Both the position numbers and the translations under genes were made by a program. The notes under the pieces were generated by a model that saw nothing but the letters and a program-made list of their open reading frames with translations, ran no database searches and had not been told where the DNA came from. Shown piece by piece: positions 52,834-61,545 of a DNA stretch of 61,598 bases; within the stretch, counting starts at the first letter, position 1; the number at the start of each line of letters is the position of its first letter. Origin of the DNA: Companilactobacillus paralimentarius DSM 13238 = JCM 10415 (GTDB taxonomy: Bacteria > Bacillota > Bacilli > Lactobacillales > Lactobacillaceae); NCBI RefSeq assembly GCF_001434985.1, contig NZ_AZES01000012.1, positions 1-61,598 of the forward strand. Direction: 5' to 3'.

Positions 52834-53531
52834 TGCTTGAGTCTTTAAAAAAGAAAGTATATGAAGCAAATATGCAATTACCCAAATTGGGTTTGGTAAC
52901 ATTCACATGGGGTAATGTATCAGGTATTGATCGAGATAAAGGACTATTCGTTATAAAGCCATCAGGCGTTGAATATGATAAATTGACTCCCGATGATATG
53001 GTCGTTGTTAATCTAAAAGGTGAAGTTGTTGAAGGAAAATTAAATCCTTCCAGTGATACGCCAACACATACAGTTTTGTATAATAAATTTCCAAATATTG
53101 GTGGAATCGTACATACTCATTCTCCTTGGGCAGTATCATTTGCAGAGGCAGGAATTGATTTACCTGCTTTAGGAACGACACATGCTGATACATTTTATGG
53201 AAAGGTTCCTGTTTCCAATGCTTTAACTGAAGAAGAGATAAAGACAGCTTATGAAAAAAATACTGGGGATGTTATTGTTAGGACATTTAGAGAACGTAAT
53301 ATCGATCCAGAAGCTGTTCCTGGCGTCTTAGTAAGACAACATGGACCATTTACATGGGGTGCTACACCTGATAAAGCTGTTTATAATGCTAAGGTTCTAG
53401 AAGTAGTAGCTGAAATGGATTATCACGCTTTACAATTAACACGTGATAACATTGAAGTTCCACAATATTTGTTGGATAAGCATTATTATCGTAAACATGG
53501 TAAAAATGCATATTATGGACAGAAAAATTAA
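52833..53531 (+). CDS. ulaF: L-ribulose-5-phosphate 4-epimerase (UlaF/AraD)
   Basis: This class II aldolase-fold zinc enzyme of 232 residues has [25 protein letters not shown], the zinc pair in [21 protein letters not shown], and [12 protein letters not shown]. It makes D-xylulose-5-P, which enters the phosphoketolase route. The gene ends the ascorbate operon at a strong terminator. AraD cannot be told from UlaF by sequence, but the operon supports UlaF. Confidence 0.93.
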   Translation: MLESLKKKVYEANMQLPKLGLVTFTWGNVSGIDRDKGLFVIKPSGVEYDKLTPDDMVVVNLKGEVVEGKLNPSSDTPTHTVLYNKFPNIGGIVHTHSPWAVSFAEAGIDLPALGTTHADTFYGKVPVSNALTEEEIKTAYEKNTGDVIVRTFRERNIDPEAVPGVLVRQHGPFTWGATPDKAVYNAKVLEVVAEMDYHALQLTRDNIEVPQYLLDKHYYRKHGKNAYYGQKN

Positions 53532-53540
53532 ATTTAAATA

Positions 53541-53587
53541 AGACACAAAAAAAGCGGACATATAAAATGTTCGCTCTTTTTGTGTCT
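53541..53587. terminator. bidirectional terminator ula operon / SIS gene
   Basis: AGACACAAAAA-AGCGGACAT pairs with ATGTTCGCT-TTTTTGTGTCT around ATAAA. Confidence 0.9.
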
Positions 53588-53595
53588 ATATGTGT

Positions 53596-54189
53596 TTAAC
53601 TTAATAATTTTTTACCCAGAGCTCCGCCTGGATGAAAAATTGCAAAATCATCTCTAGTAAATTGTTTAGTTTCGGAAAGCGTACAGGCAATGGCATCTCC
53701 AACAACTAAGACGGCTGTTGAGCTATTTGTTGGGGCTAAATTTAATTTGTCTGCTTCGTTATCAACATGAATTATAACTTTATAATCGCATGCCTTGGCT
53801 AAACTAGAGGTTTCGTTACCAGTAAAAGCAATAGTAGTAACGCCAATGATATTTAAAGATTTCAAAGGAGCAAGTATTTCCTTGGTTTCTCCACTATTAG
53901 AAATAAGAATAACAACATCATTCTTTTCGATCATTCCTAAATCACCATGAACACTTTCAGTAGCATGAATGAAGAATGATGGTGTACCAGTACTTGAAAA
54001 TGTGGCCGCCAATTTCCTACCAATTAGTCCCGATTTTCCCACACCCATAAAAATCAATTTGCCTTTGGCATGTAAAAGTACATCAATTACTGGATCAATT
54101 TGTTCGGAAAGATTGTCTCTAACATCTTTTAAGGAATCAATTTCGTTTTCCATAAAGCCATAGATCATGTTCGAATACGAATTAAGCAT
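53596..54189 (-). CDS. SIS-domain sugar-phosphate isomerase, KpsF/GutQ type without CBS domains
   Basis: This 197-residue single SIS domain contains FMGVGKSGLIGRKLAATFSS, FFIHATESVHGDLGMI, ISNSGETKEIL and the C-terminal FAIFHPGGALGKKLL. These are hallmarks of D-arabinose-5-phosphate isomerases (KdsD/GutQ), but the C-terminal CBS pair is missing. A Gram-positive lactobacillus has no KDO to make, so a catabolic aldose/ketose-phosphate isomerisation linked to the flanking PTS operons is more likely (inference). 6-phospho-3-hexuloisomerase is an alternative. It is transcribed against the ula operon and away from the second PTS operon. Confidence 0.85.
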   Translation of the reverse strand: MLNSYSNMIYGFMENEIDSLKDVRDNLSEQIDPVIDVLLHAKGKLIFMGVGKSGLIGRKLAATFSSTGTPSFFIHATESVHGDLGMIEKNDVVILISNSGETKEILAPLKSLNIIGVTTIAFTGNETSSLAKACDYKVIIHVDNEADKLNLAPTNSSTAVLVVGDAIACTLSETKQFTRDDFAIFHPGGALGKKLLS

Positions 54190-54419
54190 AGATAATCGTC
54201 CTCCTTAGGAATAATATCTAACGCTATTTTTACTTTGTAACTGTGGCATAATCAATGGTAATTGGTTCCAAATTATGTTTAAGAAGTCATAAATCATGGT
54301 TAGTAAGCGATTTCAAAAGTGCTCAGAAGTATTGATGAATGGGGATGTTGAGCTTTCTTTTGTGAAGGGTAAATCGTAAATATTGTGCGACTTTTAACAA
54401 AAGATGGAATCAATCATCA

Positions 54420-54449
54420 TTGTAGCGCTTACAAGGCTGAATATATAAT
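54420..54449 (+). promoter_or_regulatory. promoter of the second PTS operon with overlapping cre-like sequence
   Basis: TTGTAG (54420-54425), 18-bp spacer, TATAAT (54444-54449). TGTAGCGCTTACA (54421-54433) looks like a cre site lacking one base and covers the -35. The remaining 230 bp back to the SIS gene show no gene. Confidence 0.55.
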
Positions 54450-54482
54450 AACTCGTGTAAAAGAGATTAGGCGGTGTTGTCA

Positions 54483-54950
54483 TTGATCGAAAAAATTATA
54501 AAAGAGAATTTAATAAAATTACACGTTAAATCACATGATTGGAAAGAAGCTATTAAATTATCAGCTCAACCATTAGTAGACAATAAGATAGTTACTCCTA
54601 ATTATGTTAATGAAATTATTAATTCTGTAAATGAATATGGACCGTATTTTGTAATAGCACCACATGTTGCATTGGCACATGCACCTGGTGAGGCTGGAGC
54701 AAAAGAGTTGGCAATGGGAATATCTGTATTGGAACCGGCAATTGAATTCAACAATACAAATAATGATCCAGTGTCTTACGTATTTACATTAAGTGCACCC
54801 GATAGTAATTCTCATCTTAAAGCAATGCAGGAATTAGTTTATTTATTAACGGATGATAATTTTTATCAAATATTATCAAATTCTCAAAAACCTAGTGAAA
54901 TTTTACAGTATATAAATGATTCAGTAGTAAAACAAAAAATTGGTAAATAA
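54483..54950 (+). CDS. PTS EIIA component of an unknown ascorbate-family system
   Basis: This 155-residue EIIA is related to UlaC. The phosphoacceptor is probably His66 in HVALAHAPGEAG. TTG 54483 fits the AGGCGGTG ribosome binding site better than GTG 54474 or TTG 54477. It is the first gene of an operon with EIIB, EIIC, two aldolases and, past a terminator, a PRD regulator. The substrate is unknown. Confidence 0.88.
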   Translation: MIEKIIKENLIKLHVKSHDWKEAIKLSAQPLVDNKIVTPNYVNEIINSVNEYGPYFVIAPHVALAHAPGEAGAKELAMGISVLEPAIEFNNTNNDPVSYVFTLSAPDSNSHLKAMQELVYLLTDDNFYQILSNSQKPSEILQYINDSVVKQKIGK

Positions 54951-54968
54951 CGAAAGGAAGTATTTATT

Positions 54969-55256
54969 ATGGTTAAAGCTTTAGTAGCATGTCGTGCAGG
55001 TGTTGGTTCAAGTTTGATGTTAAAGATCAAATTAAATGAGGTCATCAGTGAACATGATTTGCCAGTTCAAGTTGAACATTCATCATTGGATGGTTTACCA
55101 AGTTTCGATGGACCTATTGTTATTGCACTAAGTGATGTCGCTGAAGAGCTTCAAGAACAAGGCATCGATAAGGTAATAGTCGGTATAAAGAATATTCTCG
55201 ATAAAAATGAAATTTATGCAAAACTTTCGGACGCATTGAAACAAGTACAAGCTTAG
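54969..55256 (+). CDS. PTS EIIB component, ascorbate/galactitol type
   Basis: This 95-residue EIIB has Cys8 in ALVACRAGVGSSLMLKIKLNE. The start ATG follows AAAGGAAG. It belongs with the flanking EIIA and EIIC. Confidence 0.9.
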   Translation: MVKALVACRAGVGSSLMLKIKLNEVISEHDLPVQVEHSSLDGLPSFDGPIVIALSDVAEELQEQGIDKVIVGIKNILDKNEIYAKLSDALKQVQA

Positions 55257-55295
55257 TAATTCCTATCCAAAAAAAAATCCGAGGGGGATAAATTG

Positions 55296-56555
55296 ATGCA
55301 TTTTACAGTTAGTTTATTATCTAATCCGGCTATCTTATTAGCAATTGTTTCTTTAATAGGTTTAGTAGCACAACATAAAAAAGGTACAGATGTTTTAAAG
55401 GGTACATTTAGAACCGCAATTGGATTTTTAATTTTTGGTGTTGGTGCTAGCACTATGACCGCTGCACTTCAGAATTTTAACGCAATGTTTCAAAAAGGAT
55501 TTCATTTAACAGGTGTTATTGCTTCTCCTGAAGCTGCTACAGCCTTGGCTCAAGGCAGATATGGATTTGTAGTATCAGTAACACTAATTGCTGGGTTCAT
55601 TATGAACCTCGTTTTTGCTCGAATAACTCCGTTTAAAAATGTTTTCTTTACAGGTGGACACAGTTTATTCTTTGCCTGCGTTCTAGCACTTGTTTTAAAG
55701 GCTCATGGAATTGGTAATACGATGGCTATCATTGTTGGCGGAACAATTTTAGGGTTTGTTTCAGCAGCACTTCCACAATTATGCCAACCATTTATGAAAA
55801 AAATAACAGGTGGAGATTTTCAAGCTATAGGTCATTTCAATATGATTGGTTACGCTCTATCTGGTTTTATTGGCAATATTTTCAAAAGTCATAAAGATGA
55901 AACAACAGAAAACATCAAGTTTCCAGAATGGTTATCTTTCTTTAAGGATTTCCTAATGGGAGTTGCGGTTGTTATGATCGTTATTTTCTATGTTGCTGCG
56001 TTAGCTGCAGGTAAAACTGTTGTTACAAAATTGTCAGGAACAACTGATTGGTTAGTCTTCCCAATGATTCAAGCTTTAACATTTACGGCCGGAATTTCTA
56101 TTTTGATGACAGGTGTTCGTATGTTTCTTGCTGAAATTACAGCTGCTTTCGTTGCCATTTCAGAAAAATTCATTCCAGGTTCACGTCCAGCATTGGATGT
56201 TCCCACAATTTTCCCATTTGCACCTACGGCTGTTTTGGTAGGCTTTCTAAGTTCTTACACAGCCGGTTTGTTGGCAATTGTTGTAATGGTTATGTTGAAA
56301 TTCCCAATCGTTATCATTCCTGCTGCACATATTTGTTTCTTCTCCGGTGGTACTGCGGGTATCTTTGGTAATTCAACTGGTGGATGGAGAGGCGCTATTC
56401 TAGGTTCGTTTGTAGTCGGATTATTGTTAGCCTTTTTACCTTTATTACTTTATCCAACATTCTCATCACTTGGAATTACTGGATCAACATTCCCAAACGT
56501 CGACTACAACGTTGTAGGTTCACTATTAAATTGGTTCTTAGGAATCTTTCATTAA
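55296..56555 (+). CDS. PTS EIIC component, SgaT/UlaA family
   Basis: This 419-residue membrane permease is homologous to the UlaA of the preceding operon, with shared landmarks such as KGTFRTAIGFLIFGVGAS, EKFIPGSRPALDVPTIFPFAPTAVLVGFL and FSGGTAGIFGN. It is about 80 residues shorter and its central loop is reduced. ATG 55296 is used after GAGGGGG. The substrate probably differs from ascorbate, given the aldolases downstream. Confidence 0.9.
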   Translation: MHFTVSLLSNPAILLAIVSLIGLVAQHKKGTDVLKGTFRTAIGFLIFGVGASTMTAALQNFNAMFQKGFHLTGVIASPEAATALAQGRYGFVVSVTLIAGFIMNLVFARITPFKNVFFTGGHSLFFACVLALVLKAHGIGNTMAIIVGGTILGFVSAALPQLCQPFMKKITGGDFQAIGHFNMIGYALSGFIGNIFKSHKDETTENIKFPEWLSFFKDFLMGVAVVMIVIFYVAALAAGKTVVTKLSGTTDWLVFPMIQALTFTAGISILMTGVRMFLAEITAAFVAISEKFIPGSRPALDVPTIFPFAPTAVLVGFLSSYTAGLLAIVVMVMLKFPIVIIPAAHICFFSGGTAGIFGNSTGGWRGAILGSFVVGLLLAFLPLLLYPTFSSLGITGSTFPNVDYNVVGSLLNWFLGIFH

Positions 56556-56567
56556 GGAGGATATATT

Positions 56568-57461
56568 TTGACAGACGTTTCTGGAATTATTGTCGCAATG
56601 GTTACACCATTAGCCGATGATCAAAAAATTAGTTATTCAAGAACAGATAAATTGATAGATAAACTTTTAACTTATAACATTAATGGAATCTTTATTTTAG
56701 GAACAAATGGAGAGGCGTATTCATTAACAGAGGATGAAAAATTTTCCTTTGCTAAACATGTAATTGAATATGTAAATCATAGAACTCAAATTTTTGTTGG
56801 GACAGGATTAAATAGTACTTCCGAAACGATTGACTTTAGTCAGAGAATCGCAACTTTGAATCCAGATGCTTTGTCAGTGGTAACGCCTTATTTTGTACCG
56901 CCTACTCAGGAAGAACTAATCAATCATTTTGAAAAATTAGCTAATTCAGTAAATGTTCCAATTATTCTTTATAATATGCCCGGAAAAACCGGTGTAAATA
57001 TTGACCCTGAAACAGTTGCCGAACTATCAAAGAATTCTAATATTGTTGGAGTAAAAGATAGTTCTGGAAGTATTGATAACATGCGTGGTTATTTGAAACT
57101 TCGAGCTAATAAAGATTTTGGTGTGTTATCAGGTTCCGATTCGAAGATTTTGGCGTTATTAGAAGCCGGAGGTGATGGAGCAATTGCTGCAACAGCTAAT
57201 CTATTAACCCAAAATGACGTTGATATTTATGAATATTATCAAAATGGCAATTTAAAGATGGCTGAGGAATGCCAACACAGAATTGAACCGTTGAGAAAAG
57301 TTTTGCATACAAGAACAACTCCGTCTGCACTAAAAGCTACTGTAACTGCTAGTGGAATTAATGTTGGACCAGCTAAGGATCCTGTGATGATGCCCAATAG
57401 TGATGAACTTGAAGATATTGACAGAATGATTAGTTATTACAGAACCAATAATATTATTTAG
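56568..57461 (+). CDS. DHDPS/NAL-superfamily aldolase (2-keto-3-deoxy acid type)
   Basis: This 297-residue class I (beta/alpha)8 aldolase has the Schiff-base lysine in NIVGVKDSSG and the catalytic tyrosine in ILYNMPGKTG. The substrate loop is GTNGEAYSLT, where DapA has GTTGE. The context, with sugar PTS and KDPG-type aldolase genes, argues for a sugar-acid aldolase (KdgA/YagE-like) rather than lysine biosynthesis. The start is TTG after AAGGAGG. The exact substrate is unknown. Confidence 0.85.
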   Translation: MTDVSGIIVAMVTPLADDQKISYSRTDKLIDKLLTYNINGIFILGTNGEAYSLTEDEKFSFAKHVIEYVNHRTQIFVGTGLNSTSETIDFSQRIATLNPDALSVVTPYFVPPTQEELINHFEKLANSVNVPIILYNMPGKTGVNIDPETVAELSKNSNIVGVKDSSGSIDNMRGYLKLRANKDFGVLSGSDSKILALLEAGGDGAIAATANLLTQNDVDIYEYYQNGNLKMAEECQHRIEPLRKVLHTRTTPSALKATVTASGINVGPAKDPVMMPNSDELEDIDRMISYYRTNNII

Positions 57462-57470
57462 AGGTGTCGT

Positions 57471-58097
57471 ATGAAAAAACTTGATTATATGAATCGTATT
57501 TATGACAGTGGTGCGTTGGCAGTTGTACGTGCATCAACTGATCGTGTTATCGAAATTGCTGAAGGCATTGTTAAAGGCGGAGTTGATGTAATGGAAGTCA
57601 GTTACACCATAGATAGTGCAGCTAATTCGATTAAAATTTTAAAGGAAAAATTTGGCGACAAATTGTTAGTTGGTGCCGGAACTGTATTGGATGGAGAAAC
57701 AGCAAAAGATGCTATTAAAGCAGGTGCTCAATTTATCTATTCACCAATGTTTGACACAGAAGTTGCCAAATTATGTAATCAATATCAAATTCCCTATGCA
57801 CCTGGATGTACTTCTGTTACTGAAGCTATCACTGCATTACGAGCAGGAGCTACTTTTGTCAAAATCTTTCCATATGGAGGAATCGTTGGTCCTGATTTAA
57901 TCAAAACAATGAAGACTCCAATTCCTTATTTACCATTGATAGAATCTGGTGGTGTAACGGTAGATAATATTACGGATTGGCTTGAGGCTGGTACTGATAT
58001 CGTCGGCATTGGCGGTGCCCTATCCAAAGGGACCGTGGATGATATAGCTCAGAGTGCCCAACAGTTTAGAAATAAAATTGATGAATATCGTGAATAA
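57471..58097 (+). CDS. KDPG/KHG-family aldolase
   Basis: This 208-residue class I aldolase has Glu in VMEVSYT, the Schiff-base lysine in FVKIFPYGG and phosphate-binding LIESGGVTVDN, GIGGALSKG. In classical Eda the last strand reads P-T-G-G; here I-E-S-G-G, so the carboxylate or phosphate pocket differs. It follows the DHDPS-type aldolase by 9 bp. It probably yields pyruvate plus a phosphorylated aldehyde from a 2-keto-3-deoxy acid phosphate. Confidence 0.87.
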   Translation: MKKLDYMNRIYDSGALAVVRASTDRVIEIAEGIVKGGVDVMEVSYTIDSAANSIKILKEKFGDKLLVGAGTVLDGETAKDAIKAGAQFIYSPMFDTEVAKLCNQYQIPYAPGCTSVTEAITALRAGATFVKIFPYGGIVGPDLIKTMKTPIPYLPLIESGGVTVDNITDWLEAGTDIVGIGGALSKGTVDDIAQSAQQFRNKIDEYRE

Positions 58098-58103
58098 GAT
58101 CAA

Positions 58104-58143
58104 AAAAACCAAAAGGGCGGAAGTAACTACTCTTTTGGTTTTA
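58104..58143 (+). terminator. terminator between aldolase and regulator genes
   Basis: AAACCAAAAG pairs with CTTTTGGTTT across a GC-containing loop and is followed by TATTG. Confidence 0.75.
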
Positions 58144-58170
58144 TTGCTAGATAATGGAAGGTGATTATAC

Positions 58171-60213
58171 GTGCTAGATAAAAAACAATTGTTGATCATT
58201 GATAAGTTGATTCAAAATCCGGTGTTAACAAAGGATGAATTGACAAAAAAGTTTTCATTATCAGATAGGCAGATAGAGTATTCCATTGATAAATTGAACC
58301 AATACTTAGATGAAAAAGGAAAAAAAGAAATTGATGCCGACGGAGTATATATCACTGTTCCCAGTGAAACCTATGATTATTTATTGAATATTCGTGTGTC
58401 AGAGAACTTAATGTCTTTAAAAAGGTATGTATTGAGCAATGACGAGAGAAAACTATTTTTAACGTTGTTACTTTCAACGAGCAATAAATATTTGTCGTTA
58501 GTACATTTGCAAGAATTGTTACGTGTTAGTCAGTCAACAGTTTCAAAAGACTTAAAACAGTTGGAATTGGATTTGTTCTCCCAGCAGTTAAAAATAAGTT
58601 ATGATCGAAAAACTGGTTATAAAATAAATGGCCGTGAAGATGCTATTAGAATGTGTTTAATTAAGAATATCTCTAATGAGTTGGTGGAGAATAGATCTGA
58701 ACTCCTAAATAATTTTATAGATTCTAATTGTCGTTATGGATTAAATGAAATTTTTGAATTGGTATCGAATTTAAAAGATCATTATCAAATTAAATTTGTA
58801 GAAAATAGACTGAGGGAATTTTGCTATATACTGACGATTATTATTGATCGATTGTACATAAAGCCAAATTACGTTCCGGCCAATGTTAAAAAGTTTAATA
58901 TTCGTGAAACTAATGAATACAGATTCTCGGAAGAGTTACTAGATTCCTTAGGAATCGAGAATAAAAATGCGGCCGAATATGTGGCCACAACTGTACTTTG
59001 TTTGAGTATTGGCGGAGAAAAAAATTTTGATATTGATAATTATATTTATAGTATCACTGAAAAAATTGTTGATAAATTTTCTGATATATCAGGAATAGAT
59101 TTTACGGATAACAAAAAAGTTATTGGTCAAATTTTTACACATTTTAGATCGATGTATTTTAGACTTCAATTTAAATTTCCCATTACTAACCCTTTAACGA
59201 AGCAAGTTATGAAGGAATATAATGAAATTTTTGAGTTGTTGTCGCAAACTATATCCAAATTTGAGGATGAGTTAGGTAAAGTTCCTAATGAAGAGATTGC
59301 CTATTTAACAATTCATTTGATTGGTTTCATTTATGATTCCAATCAGAATAAAAGGAATTATTTATCAGCGGCTATTGTTTGCCCAAACGGTATCGGAAGT
59401 TCTGCTTTAGCATATTTACAATTAACTAACATTTTTCCCAATATTAAATTTATGATGCCATTTCCTTATTCAGAGTTAAAAAATCATTTGGATGAAATTG
59501 ATATGATATTTTCCACTTTTTATAGAAGTGATTTGTTTACACTGGAAAAACCATGCTTTGTAATCAATCCAATTTTGACTGATGATGATAAATATGCAAT
59601 CGTACAAAAAGTTAATAGTAGTTTCTCATCCAATAATTTTGTTGCCCCTACGTTAGATACAGTAATGAAAGTTATAAATAATAATGTCCGTAATGAAGAT
59701 ATGTTAAAAAAGATTAGGAAAGATTTATCTGAAGATATATTTAGATCTAAGCCAATATTTAATGTTCATAAACTTTCAATAAAGGATGTAATTAAACCGG
59801 ATTATATCCAGTTACATACCAGCTATCGTGATTATCAAGATGCAGTAGAGGCAAGCCTAGTACCATTTCTTAAAAATAATATTATTAGAAGATCATATAT
59901 TTCCAAGATTTTAAATCAAATCAATAACGGAATTGATTTTGTGATAGCCCCTAATATTGCATTGCCGCATACAAATCCACACTTTGGAGCCAATAAAATA
60001 GGGATAGGGATTCTATCAATAAAAGAACCTATTGTATTATCTGAAAATAAGCGAGTTAAGTATATATTTTCATTAAGTGCTATTAATTCAACTGATCATT
60101 TAAATGCATTGAATGATTTAATGAATTTAATTAGCGATGAAAAATTTATGAAGATATTAGATGATGAAAAATGTAGTTCACTGGATGTTATAAATTACAT
60201 ATATAAGTATTGA
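58171..60213 (+). CDS. PRD-containing transcriptional activator with EIIB and EIIA domains (MtlR/LicR class)
   Basis: This 680-residue modular regulator has an N-terminal HTH pair (LLIIDKLIQNPVLTKDELTKKFSLSDRQIEYSIDKL and VHLQELLRVSQSTVSKDLKQLEL). PRD1 (about 190-285) seems to lack its usual histidine in FCYILTIII. PRD2 has His324 and His382. EIIB-Gat has Cys404 in AIVCPNGIGSSA, and the C-terminal EIIA has His600 in NIALPHTNPH. Phosphorylation at these sites would couple sugar flux and HPr to expression. It follows the PTS-aldolase operon and most likely activates it. The start is GTG after AAGGTG. Confidence 0.92.
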   Translation: MLDKKQLLIIDKLIQNPVLTKDELTKKFSLSDRQIEYSIDKLNQYLDEKGKKEIDADGVYITVPSETYDYLLNIRVSENLMSLKRYVLSNDERKLFLTLLLSTSNKYLSLVHLQELLRVSQSTVSKDLKQLELDLFSQQLKISYDRKTGYKINGREDAIRMCLIKNISNELVENRSELLNNFIDSNCRYGLNEIFELVSNLKDHYQIKFVENRLREFCYILTIIIDRLYIKPNYVPANVKKFNIRETNEYRFSEELLDSLGIENKNAAEYVATTVLCLSIGGEKNFDIDNYIYSITEKIVDKFSDISGIDFTDNKKVIGQIFTHFRSMYFRLQFKFPITNPLTKQVMKEYNEIFELLSQTISKFEDELGKVPNEEIAYLTIHLIGFIYDSNQNKRNYLSAAIVCPNGIGSSALAYLQLTNIFPNIKFMMPFPYSELKNHLDEIDMIFSTFYRSDLFTLEKPCFVINPILTDDDKYAIVQKVNSSFSSNNFVAPTLDTVMKVINNNVRNEDMLKKIRKDLSEDIFRSKPIFNVHKLSIKDVIKPDYIQLHTSYRDYQDAVEASLVPFLKNNIIRRSYISKILNQINNGIDFVIAPNIALPHTNPHFGANKIGIGILSIKEPIVLSENKRVKYIFSLSAINSTDHLNALNDLMNLISDEKFMKILDDEKCSSLDVINYIYKY

Positions 60214-60274
60214 GGAATTTAAATAAACCTTCGATTGTTTTATTTTTTTTATACATTAATAGGAAGAAAAACAT

Positions 60275-60288
60275 TGTAAACGTTTTGA
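60275..60288. promoter_or_regulatory. cre-like sequence upstream of the SLAP protein gene
   Basis: TGTAAACGTTTTGA differs from TGWAANCGNTNWCA at one position (C to G) and lies about 90 bp before the TTG start. Confidence 0.4.
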
Positions 60289-60374
60289 TAAAATTGCGTA
60301 ATATAGCTTGAAACATATGTTTGACTAATCTAAGATTTAAAGTGTTTAGTATTGAACAATATGGAGGGGTTATT

Positions 60375-61514
60375 TTGAAGAAGAGTACATCATTACTACT
60401 TAGTGGAATTTTAGTTTCTGGCATGGTGCTAGGAACAATCGTTACTCCTGTAACAGTTAACGCTGCTACTCAAGCAACAACACAAGCAGATCAAACAGTT
60501 ACAAATTACGTGACATTCGTTGATGCTGACGGTAATACCATCAGCCCAGCACGTGCATATCAAGGAACAAAGGGTCAAAAGATTACTGTTGCTCCAGATG
60601 GTTACACAAGTTCTGACAGTAGTAAGGTTACTTTTGGTAACGACGGAGACAGCAAGTCAGTTGTAGTTACTAAGATGATTTCAGTTAAGGTTAATTACGT
60701 TGATCAAAACGGTAAATTAGTTAACTCAGAAACAGTTAATGGTGGTAACGGCAATGATTATAAATTGACTAATCTACCTGCAGGCTGCACATGGAATAAC
60801 GATGCAGAGCAAACTATTAATTTAGTTGAAGGAAAAGAATATAACGTTCCCGTAACGAAGAAAGTTTCTAACACAGTTATCTTTAAGACAGCTGATGAAA
60901 CTGAGGTTGGTAGAACTGAAATCTTTGGCGACAAAGCTGGGGTTAAGGTTTCATTAACAGATACTCAATTGCCAGAAGGCTACACAACAGCAAGCAAGGA
61001 CTTAACTCTACAAAACGAAGGTAATACTCAATTTGTTACTGTTACAAAGAGTGCCGCTGATGGAATTATTCCTATTAAGGGAATTGTAAAAGTTACTGTT
61101 CCTTTAGCTCACTTATATGATAAAGACGGTAAGGTATTGAGTCGTTCATTGAGTAAAGATTCAAGATGGCAAACAAATAATAAGATGGTCCTCAATGGAG
61201 TAACTTATTATCAAGTTTCTACAACTGAATGGTTGAAGTTATCAGATATTCTTGTTGAAGGTTCAACTACAACAAACGATAAAGACAACAACAGCTCATC
61301 AGATGATACAACAGCTCAAAAATCTGATGTTAGAGCCGTAACAACTAAGAATACTGGTTTTGCTCAAATCTATGATGATAACGGCAAAGCTATTGTAAAT
61401 CTTAAATTAGGACCTAACACACCATGGGCAACTGACTTAATGAAGACTCAAAACGGTGTAAAGATGTACCGTGTTGCTACTAACCAATGGATCAAAGTTA
61501 GCGAAATTATCTAA
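60375..61514 (+). CDS. secreted surface protein with MucBP-like and two C-terminal SLAP domains
   Basis: The 379-residue exported protein starts at TTG 60375 after ATGGAGGGG. The signal peptide is KKSTSLLLSGILVSGMVLG...VNA. MucBP/beta-grasp-like repeats follow (VTNYVTFVDADGNTISPARAYQG, VNYVDQNGKLVNSETVNGG, and a third from NTVIFKTADETEVG). Two C-terminal SlpA-type attachment domains (about 250-310 and 325-379) are each built as LYDKDGK...YYQVSTTEWLKLSDI and IYDDNGK...MYRVATNQWIKVSEI. SLAP domains bind wall polymers. There is no sortase motif. A separate S-layer protein is not visible here. Confidence 0.85.
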   Translation: MKKSTSLLLSGILVSGMVLGTIVTPVTVNAATQATTQADQTVTNYVTFVDADGNTISPARAYQGTKGQKITVAPDGYTSSDSSKVTFGNDGDSKSVVVTKMISVKVNYVDQNGKLVNSETVNGGNGNDYKLTNLPAGCTWNNDAEQTINLVEGKEYNVPVTKKVSNTVIFKTADETEVGRTEIFGDKAGVKVSLTDTQLPEGYTTASKDLTLQNEGNTQFVTVTKSAADGIIPIKGIVKVTVPLAHLYDKDGKVLSRSLSKDSRWQTNNKMVLNGVTYYQVSTTEWLKLSDILVEGSTTTNDKDNNSSSDDTTAQKSDVRAVTTKNTGFAQIYDDNGKAIVNLKLGPNTPWATDLMKTQNGVKMYRVATNQWIKVSEII

Positions 61515-61545
61515 TTAAATAGTACTCAAAAAGGACAATCCGTAA

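Noticed and set aside
56568-57461. dapA for lysine biosynthesis
   Set aside because: The gene is inside a sugar PTS operon with a KDPG-type aldolase and no other lysine genes; sugar-acid aldolase is the better reading.
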